DNA of 64,000 nt from NCBI RefSeq assembly GCF_030297015.1, contig NZ_AP028056.1:1994939-2058938 (forward strand), written 5' to 3'. Position numbers and translations under genes: made by a program. Below, in pieces: positions 15,287 to 23,308 of this stretch. This stretch comes from Brooklawnia propionicigenes. GTDB taxonomy: Bacteria; Actinomycetota; Actinomycetes; Propionibacteriales; Propionibacteriaceae. Under the pieces are notes generated by a model. It ran no database searches, was not told the origin of the DNA, and worked only from the letters and a program-made list of their open reading frames with translations. Positions within the stretch are counted from its first letter, which is position 1; every line of letters begins with the position of its first letter.

Positions 15287-16131
15287 AGCGCGCAATCCTG
15301 GCCCTGTATCGGGTACGTGGTCCGGTCTACGGCGTGGCGGCGGTGATCCTGGTCGGCAATCTGATCGTCGGCTCGTCCTTATCGTCCGAAGGCATTCGTC
15401 AGGTCAGGGCGGTCATGGTTCTGGCGGCGTTCATTGCGTTCGTGACGTGCGTCGTGCTCGCGTTCCTCGCGCCGCGGCTGCTTCCGGTCGCGCCGACGCG
15501 CACTGTGCACGCGCCGGTGAGGGGCCGATGGATCGCCCTGAACAGTCCCGCCACACGGGTCCCCAGCCATGGGCTGCGAGCCTACGGGCAGGCCTACGCA
15601 ATCGATCTCGCCTACGAACCCGCCGAGCACACGCGTCCGGCGTTCGGTGGTGAGCCGATGCGCGCCGCCCAGGAATACCCGGGTTTGGGGCAGCCCGTGC
15701 TGGCGATGATCGACGGCACGGTCGTCAAGGCATCCGACTGGCGACGTGACCACCGGGCACGCTCGAACCTGCTCGGCGTCGTGTACCTGCTGGTCGAAGC
15801 GGCGATCCGGGAGCTGGGCGGGCCGGGCTTCGTGATCGGCAACCAGGTCACCATCCGCGGTGACGACGGCGTCTACGCCACGGTTGCGCACCTGCAGCGC
15901 GGATCGCTGACCGTCGGCGTCGGCGAGCGGGTGACCGCGGGCCAGCGAATCGGCAACTGCGGCAATTCGGGCAACAGCACCGAACCCCACGTGCATGCCC
16001 AGCTGATGGATCGCGCCTCCCTGTGGACCGGGCAGGGCGTGCCGATGGCCTTCCGCGCCATCAGCCTGGACGACCAACCCGAGCCCATCGATGGCTTGCC
16101 CCGCAACAACCAGCACATGACCGCGATCTAG
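15283..16131 (+). CDS. Membrane-anchored M23-type metallopeptidase-like protein
   Basis: 282 aa starting at the ATG inside the preceding stop (ATGA overlap). Two membrane spans lie at about residues 13-30 and 42-62, followed by an M23 domain: V-P-S-H-G...Q-A-Y-A-I-D-L, A-H-L-Q-R-G-S-L-T-V, and C-G-N-S-G-N-S-T-E-P-H-V-H-A. Compared with typical LytM proteins the first ligand region is spread out, a feature shared with the paralogue at 11168-11779. The domain probably faces outside and acts on cell-wall peptides, but activity is inferred only from the ligand residues. Confidence 0.85.
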   Translation: MKRAILALYRVRGPVYGVAAVILVGNLIVGSSLSSEGIRQVRAVMVLAAFIAFVTCVVLAFLAPRLLPVAPTRTVHAPVRGRWIALNSPATRVPSHGLRAYGQAYAIDLAYEPAEHTRPAFGGEPMRAAQEYPGLGQPVLAMIDGTVVKASDWRRDHRARSNLLGVVYLLVEAAIRELGGPGFVIGNQVTIRGDDGVYATVAHLQRGSLTVGVGERVTAGQRIGNCGNSGNSTEPHVHAQLMDRASLWTGQGVPMAFRAISLDDQPEPIDGLPRNNQHMTAI

Positions 16132-16151
16132 CGGCATCGCGGCGAGCCTGT

Positions 16152-16186
16152 GATCCCGGACGAGCGCTACAGCTTCGTCCGGGATC
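16152..16186. terminator. Bidirectional hairpin between convergent M23 and NAD(P)-binding genes
   Basis: Perfect 12-bp arms (GATCCCGGACGA at 16152-16163, complement at 16175-16186) with an 11-nt loop between two converging genes; the right arm reaches the stop codon of the minus-strand gene. Confidence 0.6.
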
Positions 16187-16845
16187 TACGCCGCGTGCAG
16201 TGCCTGAGCGATCTCGGTGTCTCCGTCTGCAAAGTCGATCTTCTTGCCGATCGTCTTGTTGTCGGTGAGCGCCGCGGCGATCGCGCGGGCCACGTTTCCC
16301 CGCGAGGTCGGGCCCCGGACGATGTCGCCACCGTTGGCTCTGGCCGCCCGGATTCTTCCCGTCGGCGCTTCGAGGGTGAGCATCGACGGCCCCAGGATCG
16401 TCCAGTGCAGCGCGGATTCGCGCAGGTACTCGTCCGCGGCGGCCTTGGCCTGCGCGTAGGGGTAGAAGGAATCGGCGGGGTTGACGCCGTGGTCCAAGCT
16501 CGCGCCGGCGTACGACACCATGATGTAGCGCAGGACGCCGGCCTGCTCGGCAGCGTCGATGGACCTGATTGCCGCGTCCCGGTCGACGGCATAGGTGCGT
16601 TGCGGATTGCCGCCGCCGGCACCGGCCGACCAGATTACGGCGTCGGCGCCCGCGAAGGCTGCCGCGAACTGATCGCGGGAGGCCGACTCGACGTCGAGGA
16701 CCAGCGGGGTGGCGCCCGCGGCTTCGACATCGGGAATCTGGTCCGGATTGCGGATCACCGAGGTCACCTCGTCCCCGGCCTGGCGCAGCAGCGGCGCGGT
16801 GAGCAGTGCGACCTTGCCGTGCCCACCGATGATCACAGTCTTCAT
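16186..16845 (-). CDS. NAD(P)-binding, atypical SDR-type protein
   Basis: 219-aa Rossmann protein of the NAD(P)H-binding (YwnB/NmrA-like) group. The N-terminal G-G-H-G-K-V-A nucleotide motif, the L-D-V-E-S acidic strand end and W-S-A-G-A-G-G-G loop are present. A tyrosine-rich Y-P-Y-A-Q-A-K-A-A-A segment resembles the Y-x-x-x-K of extended SDRs. Often annotated as sugar epimerase-like, but no specific reaction can be assigned. It follows a TetR gene by 36 bp and has its own ribosome site (GAAGGGAAGGG), so it is probably the target of that regulator. Confidence 0.85.
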   Translation of the reverse strand: MKTVIIGGHGKVALLTAPLLRQAGDEVTSVIRNPDQIPDVEAAGATPLVLDVESASRDQFAAAFAGADAVIWSAGAGGGNPQRTYAVDRDAAIRSIDAAEQAGVLRYIMVSYAGASLDHGVNPADSFYPYAQAKAAADEYLRESALHWTILGPSMLTLEAPTGRIRAARANGGDIVRGPTSRGNVARAIAAALTDNKTIGKKIDFADGDTEIAQALHAA

Positions 16846-16881
16846 GGCCCTTCCCTTCGTCGATCGTGCCTTTCTGAATCT

Positions 16882-17511
16882 CTAGCTGCTGGCCGCCGGC
16901 GTGATCGTGGCTGCGACCATTTCGACGAAAGCGTCCAGGCTTGTTCGAGCAATGTCGTCGCGGCGATGCGCCAGCCAGGAGGACGTAATTCCCGCCAGGC
17001 CTGCGATCAGAATATCGGCCAGCGTGTCGGCCTCGACGCTGCAGCGAAAGCCGCTGTCCGCCAGGAAGCGCTCCAGTTGCGCGATCACCTGGGTGTGATA
17101 TCTGGCGTAATCGCGAGCGGGCAGCGCAGCCAACTCGGGGTCTCGTAGACAGTGGGCGGTGAGTTCGCTGAGCACCAGACACCACTGCGGATCGGCTTGA
17201 ACAGCCGTCCAGTAGGTCGCGACCACTGCACTCAGATTCTCCTCGGCAGTCAGCGCGGGATCGAGGGCCGACCATGCGTTTTCCAGGCTCTCCTGGAGAT
17301 CGCTGTCGAGGATCAGGCGGAACAGCTCGGCCTTGCTGTGGAAGCAGTAGTGGAAAGCGCCCAGTGGCATATCTGCCTGGGTGCAGATCGCCCGCGTCGT
17401 CGCTGCCGCGACGCCTTCGCGGCGCATCACCTGGAGGGCGGCCGAGACCAACAGCTCTCGTCGGTCGACCATGCTCATCCGTCCAGGAGATCCGGCATCC
17501 CGCTCACTCAT
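16882..17511 (-). CDS. TetR-family transcriptional regulator
   Basis: 209 aa. The N-terminal HTH is typical: R-R-E-L-L-V-S-A-A-L-Q-V, then T-T-R-A-I-C-T-Q-A-D-M-P-L-G-A-F-H-Y with the recognition helix, and F-H-S-K-A-E-L-F. The C-terminal half is an all-helical ligand-binding and dimerisation domain without a specific signature. The ATG at 17511 lies 6 nt after TAGACT (17523-17518, minus strand), which suggests a leaderless transcript. It is divergent from a membrane-protein gene and cotranscribed with an NAD(P)-binding protein. Confidence 0.9.
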   Translation of the reverse strand: MSERDAGSPGRMSMVDRRELLVSAALQVMRREGVAAATTRAICTQADMPLGAFHYCFHSKAELFRLILDSDLQESLENAWSALDPALTAEENLSAVVATYWTAVQADPQWCLVLSELTAHCLRDPELAALPARDYARYHTQVIAQLERFLADSGFRCSVEADTLADILIAGLAGITSSWLAHRRDDIARTSLDAFVEMVAATITPAASS

Positions 17512-17550
17512 GATGCCAGTCTACGGTAATCGGTCGTATGTCCAAGTCAT

Positions 17551-18273
17551 TTGAACGAGACAGATGAACAACATAGCGTGGCTGCCATGTCATGGGGAAT
17601 GTTCGCGGCGATCGCGGGGCTGGGGGTCGCCGGCCTGGATCCGGTCGGCGCGCTGATCTTGACCACCGCAATAGCGTCGGGGGCTCGTCGCAGCGCAGTG
17701 CTGGCGTTCTTCGCGTCTTCGTTGGGTGTGACGGTGCTGGTTGGGGTCGCGCTGGGGGAGTCGGTGCAGCGACTCGTCGATGTCGTCGTCAGCCTGATCC
17801 AGGTGCCCGACCCTGCCCGTTTCTGGTTGCAGCTCACGGCCGCGGTCGCGCTGACCGTCTGGGCGGTGCGGCGCTATCGGAACCGGAACCAGTCGAGTCC
17901 GTCCCAGTCCCGCCGCGCTCGAGGATCGTCGATGCCCGCGATGCTGGCGGCGGGCACTGCCTGGGGCATCGCTGCGCTCACCGACCCCACCTTCTATGCA
18001 ACCGCGGCTCTCGCCGGGCAGTCTCGGGGGATTGTCGTTCCCGCCGTTCTGGTCATGGTCTGGTTTCTCATCAGTCAGCTGCCGCTGCTCGCTGTCACCG
18101 TCACCTACCTGATCAACTCCGAGGGCCCCGCGGTCACCAGACTCGTCGCGCTGACCAAACGCCTTTCCATGGCACTGAGCCATGTGCTGACCGCCCTCCT
18201 CGCGTTCGCGGCACTGCTGCTTGCAGCCAGCAGCGCCACCTATCTCGGCACCGGGCTGTTCCTTCCGCTCTGA
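17551..18273 (+). CDS. Polytopic membrane protein, GAP/Sap-like (function unknown)
   Basis: 240 aa with about six hydrophobic spans arranged as two groups of three around a basic loop at residues 108-128 (R-R-Y-R-N-R-N...S-R-R-A-R-G). The opening I-A-G-L-G-V-A-G-L-D-P-V-G-A-L-I and the layout resemble the GAP/Sap (sulfolipid-addressing) and LysE-like membrane families, but I cannot assign it firmly. The start is uncertain: TTG at 17551, GTG at 17578 or ATG at 17587, none with a clear ribosome site. It is divergent from the TetR gene, so it could be a target. Confidence 0.6.
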   Translation: MNETDEQHSVAAMSWGMFAAIAGLGVAGLDPVGALILTTAIASGARRSAVLAFFASSLGVTVLVGVALGESVQRLVDVVVSLIQVPDPARFWLQLTAAVALTVWAVRRYRNRNQSSPSQSRRARGSSMPAMLAAGTAWGIAALTDPTFYATAALAGQSRGIVVPAVLVMVWFLISQLPLLAVTVTYLINSEGPAVTRLVALTKRLSMALSHVLTALLAFAALLLAASSATYLGTGLFLPL

Positions 18274-18295
18274 GAACATCATCAGCGGCACCTAG

Positions 18296-18502
18296 CCGAT
18301 CAACTCACGCATTCCCAAAGAAGACGAGTTGATGGAGCTATTCAGCGTGGGCAAGTCGACCGTGCGAGAAGCGGTCCGCTCGCTCAGCTACATCGGCATG
18401 CTCGTCCCGATCAGGGGCGTCGGCAGCTATGTGAGCTCTCTGCCGGCAGCGAGCTGCATTGGCGAGTGCCTTACACTGGCAGCAGACTTCGGGAGGGCAT
18501 AG
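18296..18502 (+). pseudogene. GntR/FadR-type regulator remnant (winged-helix only)
   Basis: A stop-bounded frame encodes a clear GntR DNA-binding piece: S-R-I-P-K-E-D-E-L-M-E-L-F, S-V-G-K-S-T-V-R-E-A-V-R-S-L, and G-M-L-V-P-I-R-G-V-G-S-Y-V. These correspond to helices 2-3 and the wing. There is no start codon or first helix at the 5' end, and the ligand-binding domain is absent; the frame ends at a TAG at 18500. It must be the leftover of a once complete 220-240-aa regulator. It sits immediately upstream of the next gene. Confidence 0.72.
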
Positions 18503-19003
18503 GTGAGACGAGCGCGGCTGCACGGCGTCGGAGGAGCTGTCCTCCTGGCGTTGGTGGGGCTGCTGTCCCTGAGTACCCCGCTGTCGCGAAGCATCCTGTC
18601 GGGCACCCTCCAGACCTGCATCACCGAATCCCGCGGCGTCGCGTGGCTGGGAATCCACCTGCGGGTGCTCGTCGAAAGCCCCGCCTGCCCGGGCGGTAGT
18701 TATGCTCCCGGCCCCCATTTCAGCGAGGTGGGCCACATCTCGGTAGCACTGTCGAGTTCTGCGTTGCTGGCCGGGCTGGTCGCGCTGGCATGGACGATGG
18801 GCCTGGCCCTGTGGGCGCGACGCTCGCTGCGCGCCGCGCGGGCGTGGCTCGGCCATCGGCTTGGTCTGGCCGCCGAGTCACCGGTCATCGTCGTCGACTC
18901 CCCGGTGCGGGCACCGCTGGAAGGACATGTCAGCAACCTTCGGGGTGCGATTCTTGGCTGCCTTCGGCATCGTCGCGGCCCACCGGCGCTGGCGCCGGCC
19001 TGA
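18503..19003 (+). CDS. Predicted membrane protein, function unknown
   Basis: 166 aa from a GTG with GGGAGGG 6 nt upstream. Two hydrophobic spans at about residues 9-27 and 78-103 flank an external-looking loop containing two cysteines (T-C-I-T-E-S and P-A-C-P-G-G), followed by a basic cytoplasmic tail. The cysteine pair in the extracytoplasmic loop, together with the DsbA-like and VKOR genes just downstream, suggests a substrate or partner of the disulfide system. No family recognised. Confidence 0.6.
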   Translation: MRRARLHGVGGAVLLALVGLLSLSTPLSRSILSGTLQTCITESRGVAWLGIHLRVLVESPACPGGSYAPGPHFSEVGHISVALSSSALLAGLVALAWTMGLALWARRSLRAARAWLGHRLGLAAESPVIVVDSPVRAPLEGHVSNLRGAILGCLRHRRGPPALAPA

Positions 19004-19087
19004 CGATTCACTGTTCACTCCTCGATGTGAACCCTCGTCGGGCCTGCCCTCGTCCGCCCAGCCCGACGTCGAAAGTGAACCAACTCC

Positions 19088-19855
19088 ATGAGCAAGACCA
19101 AGAACGTTTCCAAACCACCTGCCGGCGGCACCAGCCGCCGCGAACAGCTCCGCCAGCAGCAGGCCCAAGCCGCGCGGGAGCACAAGATCCGAACCTGGAC
19201 GACCATCGGCATCGCCGGTGTCGTGCTCGCCCTGATCGTCGGTGCCGTGATCTGGGGCATCACCAACAGCAGTACAGGTACGCCGTCGACCGCGAGCCGC
19301 GACGTCGCCACCCAGGACTACGCACTCGTCATCGGCGAGCAGGACGCTCCGGTCACGATCTCCATCTACCAGGACTACATGTGCCCCTACTGCGGGCAGT
19401 TCGAGCGCGCGAACCGCGATGACCTGGAGGCCTTGGTGGCCGATGGCACCGCAAAGGTCGAGCTTCATCTGATGAACTTCTTGGACCCCCAGTCGCAGGG
19501 CACCAACTTCTCCACCCGGTCGGCCAATGCGCTGGTCACCGTAGCCAATGCGGAACCCGAGTACGCGATGGCCTTCAATGCCGCCATCTACGACAACCAG
19601 CCCGGTGAGGGAACCAGCGGCCTGAGCGACGACGAGCTCGTCGCGTTGGCGCGCGGGGTTGGCGTCAGCGACGCAGTCAGCGCGACGTTCGCGGATCTGG
19701 CCAATGCCGACTTCGTGAACGGGTCCAACGCTGCCGCGTACGCAGCCGGGATCAAGAGCACGCCAACGGTCAAGATCAATGGTGAGGACTTCACCGGCTC
19801 GCAAATCTTCACCGCCGGTGCGCTGAAGTCGGCCGTCGAGAACGCGGCCGGCTGA
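19088..19855 (+). CDS. Membrane-anchored DsbA-family thiol oxidoreductase
   Basis: 255 aa. A basic, Gln-rich N-terminus is followed by one membrane span (about residues 36-58) and an extracytoplasmic thioredoxin fold. The redox motif C99-P-Y-C102 is DsbA-like, and the opposing cis-proline loop reads K-S-T-P-T-V. The protein should introduce disulfides into exported proteins. It overlaps by one base (TGATG) the VKOR gene that would re-oxidise it, an arrangement well known in actinobacteria. Confidence 0.92.
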   Translation: MSKTKNVSKPPAGGTSRREQLRQQQAQAAREHKIRTWTTIGIAGVVLALIVGAVIWGITNSSTGTPSTASRDVATQDYALVIGEQDAPVTISIYQDYMCPYCGQFERANRDDLEALVADGTAKVELHLMNFLDPQSQGTNFSTRSANALVTVANAEPEYAMAFNAAIYDNQPGEGTSGLSDDELVALARGVGVSDAVSATFADLANADFVNGSNAAAYAAGIKSTPTVKINGEDFTGSQIFTAGALKSAVENAAG

Positions 19856-20475
19856 TGAGCGAGCTTTTCGAGCGGGTCCACCGATTCAGGCAGTCCAACG
19901 GCTGGATCTTCGGGTACATGCTGTTTTCGTCCTTGATCAGCCTGACCGCGTCCTTCGTGCTGTCGGTGGACGCGCTCGAGCTCGCCAGGAATCCGGGCGC
20001 CGACCTGGCGTGCAACATCAACTCGGTGATCAGCTGTGGCACCGTCGGCGCGACCTGGCAGGCGAACCTGCTGGGCTTCCCCAACGCGTACCTGGGGTTG
20101 ATCGCCGAGCCGGTGGTGATCACGATCGCGGTGGCCAGTCTCGCCAAGGTGAAGTTCCCGCGGGGGTTCATGCTCGCCGCCCAGATCGTCTACACGATCG
20201 GCCTGGTGTTCGCCTACTGGCTGTTCTATCAGTCGATGTTCCACATCAATGCGCTGTGCCCGTGGTGCCTGCTGGTCACGCTGTCCACCACCCTGGTGTT
20301 CAGCTCGCTCACCCACGTGAACATCCGTGACAACAACCTCTTCCTCCCGCCGCGGGTGCAGAATGCACTCGCCTCGGGGCTGCGCATGGGGTTGGACGGG
20401 CTGATCGTGGTGTTGTGGCTGACCTTCATCGTGCTGGCGATCCTGCTCAAGTACGGCGCCGCGCTGTTCGCCTGA
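19855..20475 (+). CDS. Vitamin K epoxide reductase family protein (DsbB-like)
   Basis: 206-aa polytopic quinone reductase that re-oxidises the DsbA partner and passes electrons to the quinone pool. The four required cysteines are present: the loop pair C53 and C61 (C-N-I-N-S-V-I-S-C) and the membrane active-site C135-P-W-C138. The family motif F-P-N-A-Y-L-G-L is intact. Four to five membrane spans are evident. Confidence 0.94.
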   Translation: MSELFERVHRFRQSNGWIFGYMLFSSLISLTASFVLSVDALELARNPGADLACNINSVISCGTVGATWQANLLGFPNAYLGLIAEPVVITIAVASLAKVKFPRGFMLAAQIVYTIGLVFAYWLFYQSMFHINALCPWCLLVTLSTTLVFSSLTHVNIRDNNLFLPPRVQNALASGLRMGLDGLIVVLWLTFIVLAILLKYGAALFA

Positions 20476-20581
20476 TCGGGCTGACCGCTGCGTCACTCTG
20501 GCCTTTGCGTCCCCGGTCTGTTGGGTCGGACGGGCCGGTGGGCCGTACGCGCTCGGCCGCTCGGCCGAAGCGCGGGTGCTG

Positions 20582-21313
20582 TCAGCCCCGATCGACTCTC
20601 GACCCGCCGGTGGCCAGCCGCATCAGGTCGGTGTCCAGGTCGATGCCGAGTTCGGTACCTCCCGCACTGCCGTAGCCGTGCTGGTAGCTCTGCCACGACT
20701 CGTCCTTGATCTTCCCCGCGAAACCACTCTCGACCAGCAGGACGAGCTCGAAGGCCGCGCGATCGATCCGGGAACCGAGCTCGCTCGAACTCCAGTCCTC
20801 GCTGGCGGCGAAAATCGAGGTCGGCGCTACCAGGGTGCGCAGATAGGCGAACAGTGGCCGCATCTGGGCGTCGATCACCAGTGCATGCCGCGAACTGCCG
20901 GCAGTCGCGGCCAGCACCACCGGTTTGCCGATCAGCAGATCGTTGTCGAGGATCTGGAAGAACGACGTGAACAGCCCGCTGGGGCCGGCCTTGTAGACCG
21001 GGGTGCTGACCACCAGACCATCGGCCGCGACCAGGATCTCGACCGCCCGGGTGAGCCCCGGACCGAGCAGCTGGGAGACCATGGCAGTGGAGATCTCGGC
21101 GGTCAGCTTGCGCAGGTCGATCGTCTCGACCAGCACCTGCTCGCTGCGAGCCTCGGCCAGCCTGCGGACGCGCTCGCCGATCCGATCGGCGAGCATCCGG
21201 GTCGATGACGGATCGCTGGTGCCGCCGCTGACCACGGCGATGCGGTACGGCGGCCGACGGGTATCGGGGCCGGCCATCATCGCCTGATGAGTGGAATCCA
21301 GGGGAGTGTTCAT
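20582..21313 (-). CDS. NAD(P)H-dependent FMN reductase (CE1759 type)
   Basis: 243 aa from the ATG at 21313, which has GAAGGA upstream; the longer open frame to 21814 is a shadow of the MarR gene. The flavodoxin-like fold is indicated by I-A-V-V-S-G-G-T-S-D-P-S-S-T-R, V-S-T-P-V-Y-K-A-G-P-S-G-L (FMN phosphate and isoalloxazine loops) and A-T-A-G-S-S-R-H-A-L. It supplies reduced flavin to two-component monooxygenases. The partner luciferase-like monooxygenase is the first gene of the same minus-strand unit; the pair is often annotated CE1758/CE1759 in actinobacteria. Confidence 0.9.
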   Translation of the reverse strand: MNTPLDSTHQAMMAGPDTRRPPYRIAVVSGGTSDPSSTRMLADRIGERVRRLAEARSEQVLVETIDLRKLTAEISTAMVSQLLGPGLTRAVEILVAADGLVVSTPVYKAGPSGLFTSFFQILDNDLLIGKPVVLAATAGSSRHALVIDAQMRPLFAYLRTLVAPTSIFAASEDWSSSELGSRIDRAAFELVLLVESGFAGKIKDESWQSYQHGYGSAGGTELGIDLDTDLMRLATGGSRVDRG

Positions 21314-21849
21314 GATGCGTCCTTCGTTGTCTTCACGTTCCTTGGACGAGCAGCCGGCCGGCGTGTCGGCCTGCCGGCCTCGTCCGATGGCGATCCGCTC
21401 GCCGGTTGACCCGGGCCCCGGGCGGCGAGCTTGCCGCACAGCCGCTCCAATTCGTCCATCTCGGCTTGGCTCAGCCGGCTGGTGACCGCCTGCGCGACCT
21501 CGACCGAATGCCGGCCGCCGACCTCGCGCTGTTTGGCGCGGCCGGCCTCGGTCAGTGAGATCCGCACGCCGCGGCGGTCCGCCGGATCGGCCACCCGGCT
21601 CACCAGCCCCCGGGCGGCCAGCCGATCGACCATCCGCGACAGCGCCGGTTGGCTGAGCAGCACCCGTTCGTTGAGTTCGCTCAGCCGCATCGGGGCGGCA
21701 CACTTCGACAGCGTGTACAGCACGTCGTATTCGCGCATCGACACGTCGTCCCAGGTGTCCGGGGTACTGAGCTGCTTCATGATCACCGAATGAGCGGTCA
21801 GCAACGCCTCCCACGCGTCGTTGGCCAGGTGCTTGGTGGATCGCTCCAT
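21310..21849 (-). CDS. MarR-family transcriptional regulator
   Basis: 179 aa. A typical MarR winged helix: R-E-Y-D-V-L-Y-T-L-S, recognition helix L-S-Q-P-A-L-S-R-M-V-D-R-L, and wing R-V-A-D-P-A-D-R-R-G-V-R-I-S-L-T. The C-terminal 35 residues are Pro/Arg-rich and probably disordered. It lies between the monooxygenase and its reductase (4-bp overlap with the latter), so it likely regulates this unit in response to a small aromatic or redox signal. Confidence 0.92.
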   Translation of the reverse strand: MERSTKHLANDAWEALLTAHSVIMKQLSTPDTWDDVSMREYDVLYTLSKCAAPMRLSELNERVLLSQPALSRMVDRLAARGLVSRVADPADRRGVRISLTEAGRAKQREVGGRHSVEVAQAVTSRLSQAEMDELERLCGKLAARGPGQPASGSPSDEAGRPTRRPAARPRNVKTTKDAS

Positions 21850-21861
21850 CTCGGCAACTCC

Positions 21862-23046
21862 TCAGTGCAGGCCGGGGTAGCTGGCCGCAGTCGTGCTGTC
21901 CTGGTAGGGCGAACCGCCGGTGACGTTGTCGCCGCGGTTGGCGTTCGGACGCGGCTGCCGGGCGGGCTGGTCGCCATACTTCGCCTTCACCAGGGCCTCG
22001 TGGGTCGGCGCCTCGGCCGATTCGGGATCCTTGCGCGATTCGAACTCCTTGCGCAGCGCCGGGATCACCTCGCCACCTAGCAACTCGAGCTGGTTCAGCA
22101 CGGTCTTCAGCGGCAGTCCGGCATGGTCGATGAGGAAGAGCTGACGCTGGTAATCCCCGAAGGTGTCGTGGAAACTCAGTGTCTTCTCGATGACCTCCTG
22201 CGGGCTGCCCACGCTCAACGGGGTCGCCTGCATGAAGTCCTCGAGCGAGGGTCCGTGACCGTAGACCGGGGCCTCGTTGAAATACGGACGAAACTCCTTG
22301 ATCGCATCCTGGGAACGCTTGGCGATGTAGGCCTGTCCACCGAGCCCCACGATGGCCTGCTTGCGGCTGCCGTGACCGTAGTGCTCGAAGCGCCGCCGGT
22401 AGAAGTCGACCAGCCGCAACGAGTGCTCACTCGGCCAGAAGATGTGGTTGGCGAAGAAGCCGTTCCCATAGAACGCCGCCTGCTCGGCGATCTCCGGGGT
22501 GCGGATCGAGCCGTGCCAGACGAACGGCGGGACATCGTCCAATGGTCGCGGAGTGGAGGTGAAACCCTGCAGCGGAGTGCGGAACTCGCCCTCCCAGTCG
22601 ACCACGTCCTCACGCCAGAGCCGGTGCAGCAGGTTGTAGTTGTCCAGCGCCATCGGCAGTCCCTTGCGGATGTCGGCCCCGAACCAGGGATAGACCGGCG
22701 CGGTGTTGCCCCGGCCGAGCATCAGGTCCATCCGGCCCTTCGACAGATGCTGAAGCATCGCGTACTCTTCGGCGATGCGCACCGGATCGTTGGTGGTGAT
22801 CAGGGTGGTCGCGGTCGTGACGATCAGCCTCTGGGTGGTCGCCGCGATCGCAGCCAGCAGCGTGGTCGGCGACGACGAGAAGAAGGGCGGGTTGTGATGC
22901 TCGCCAATGGCGAAGACGTCCATCCCGACCTCTTCGGTCTTGCGCGCGATCTGGGTCACGGCGTCGATCCGCTCCGCCTCGCTGGGCGTGTAGCCCGAGA
23001 CGGGATCGCGGGTGATGTCGCTGACCGAGAAGACTCCGAACTGCAT
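21862..23046 (-). CDS. Luciferase-like (LLM) flavin-dependent monooxygenase (CE1758 family)
   Basis: 394 aa. The ATG at 23046 (M-Q-F-G-V-F-S-V) is chosen over 23076 because GGAG lies 7 nt upstream and family members begin here. TIM-barrel landmarks: G-E-H-H-N-P-P-F with the His-rich active-site edge, T-A-T-T-L-I-T-T-N-D-P-V-R-I-A-E-E, and M-L-G-R-G-N-T. It uses reduced FMN to oxidise an unidentified substrate and is the first gene of the unit with MarR and the FMN reductase. Confidence 0.92.
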   Translation of the reverse strand: MQFGVFSVSDITRDPVSGYTPSEAERIDAVTQIARKTEEVGMDVFAIGEHHNPPFFSSSPTTLLAAIAATTQRLIVTTATTLITTNDPVRIAEEYAMLQHLSKGRMDLMLGRGNTAPVYPWFGADIRKGLPMALDNYNLLHRLWREDVVDWEGEFRTPLQGFTSTPRPLDDVPPFVWHGSIRTPEIAEQAAFYGNGFFANHIFWPSEHSLRLVDFYRRRFEHYGHGSRKQAIVGLGGQAYIAKRSQDAIKEFRPYFNEAPVYGHGPSLEDFMQATPLSVGSPQEVIEKTLSFHDTFGDYQRQLFLIDHAGLPLKTVLNQLELLGGEVIPALRKEFESRKDPESAEAPTHEALVKAKYGDQPARQPRPNANRGDNVTGGSPYQDSTTAASYPGLH

Positions 23047-23308
23047 CTCCACTCCTCGTGGGTTGGCCGAATTCATGCGTTTGCATCTAATGGAACCGAT
23101 CAGCGCCCCGAACTATTCCCGTCCTGGCGAAGTCACAGAATGGGGGGTGACATGCGACCGGGAGTCGATCGCGATGCGCGCGAGGGCCTCCGAATCCGCA
23201 TGGCCTGCTCCCCGGGCCAATAGGATCGTTGTCATACGACGACTGCACAGATGCGGGAGAAGGTGGCATCGGGGCCGCTGGGCAGCTCGTCGGGAGGCGG
23301 ACGCGAGG

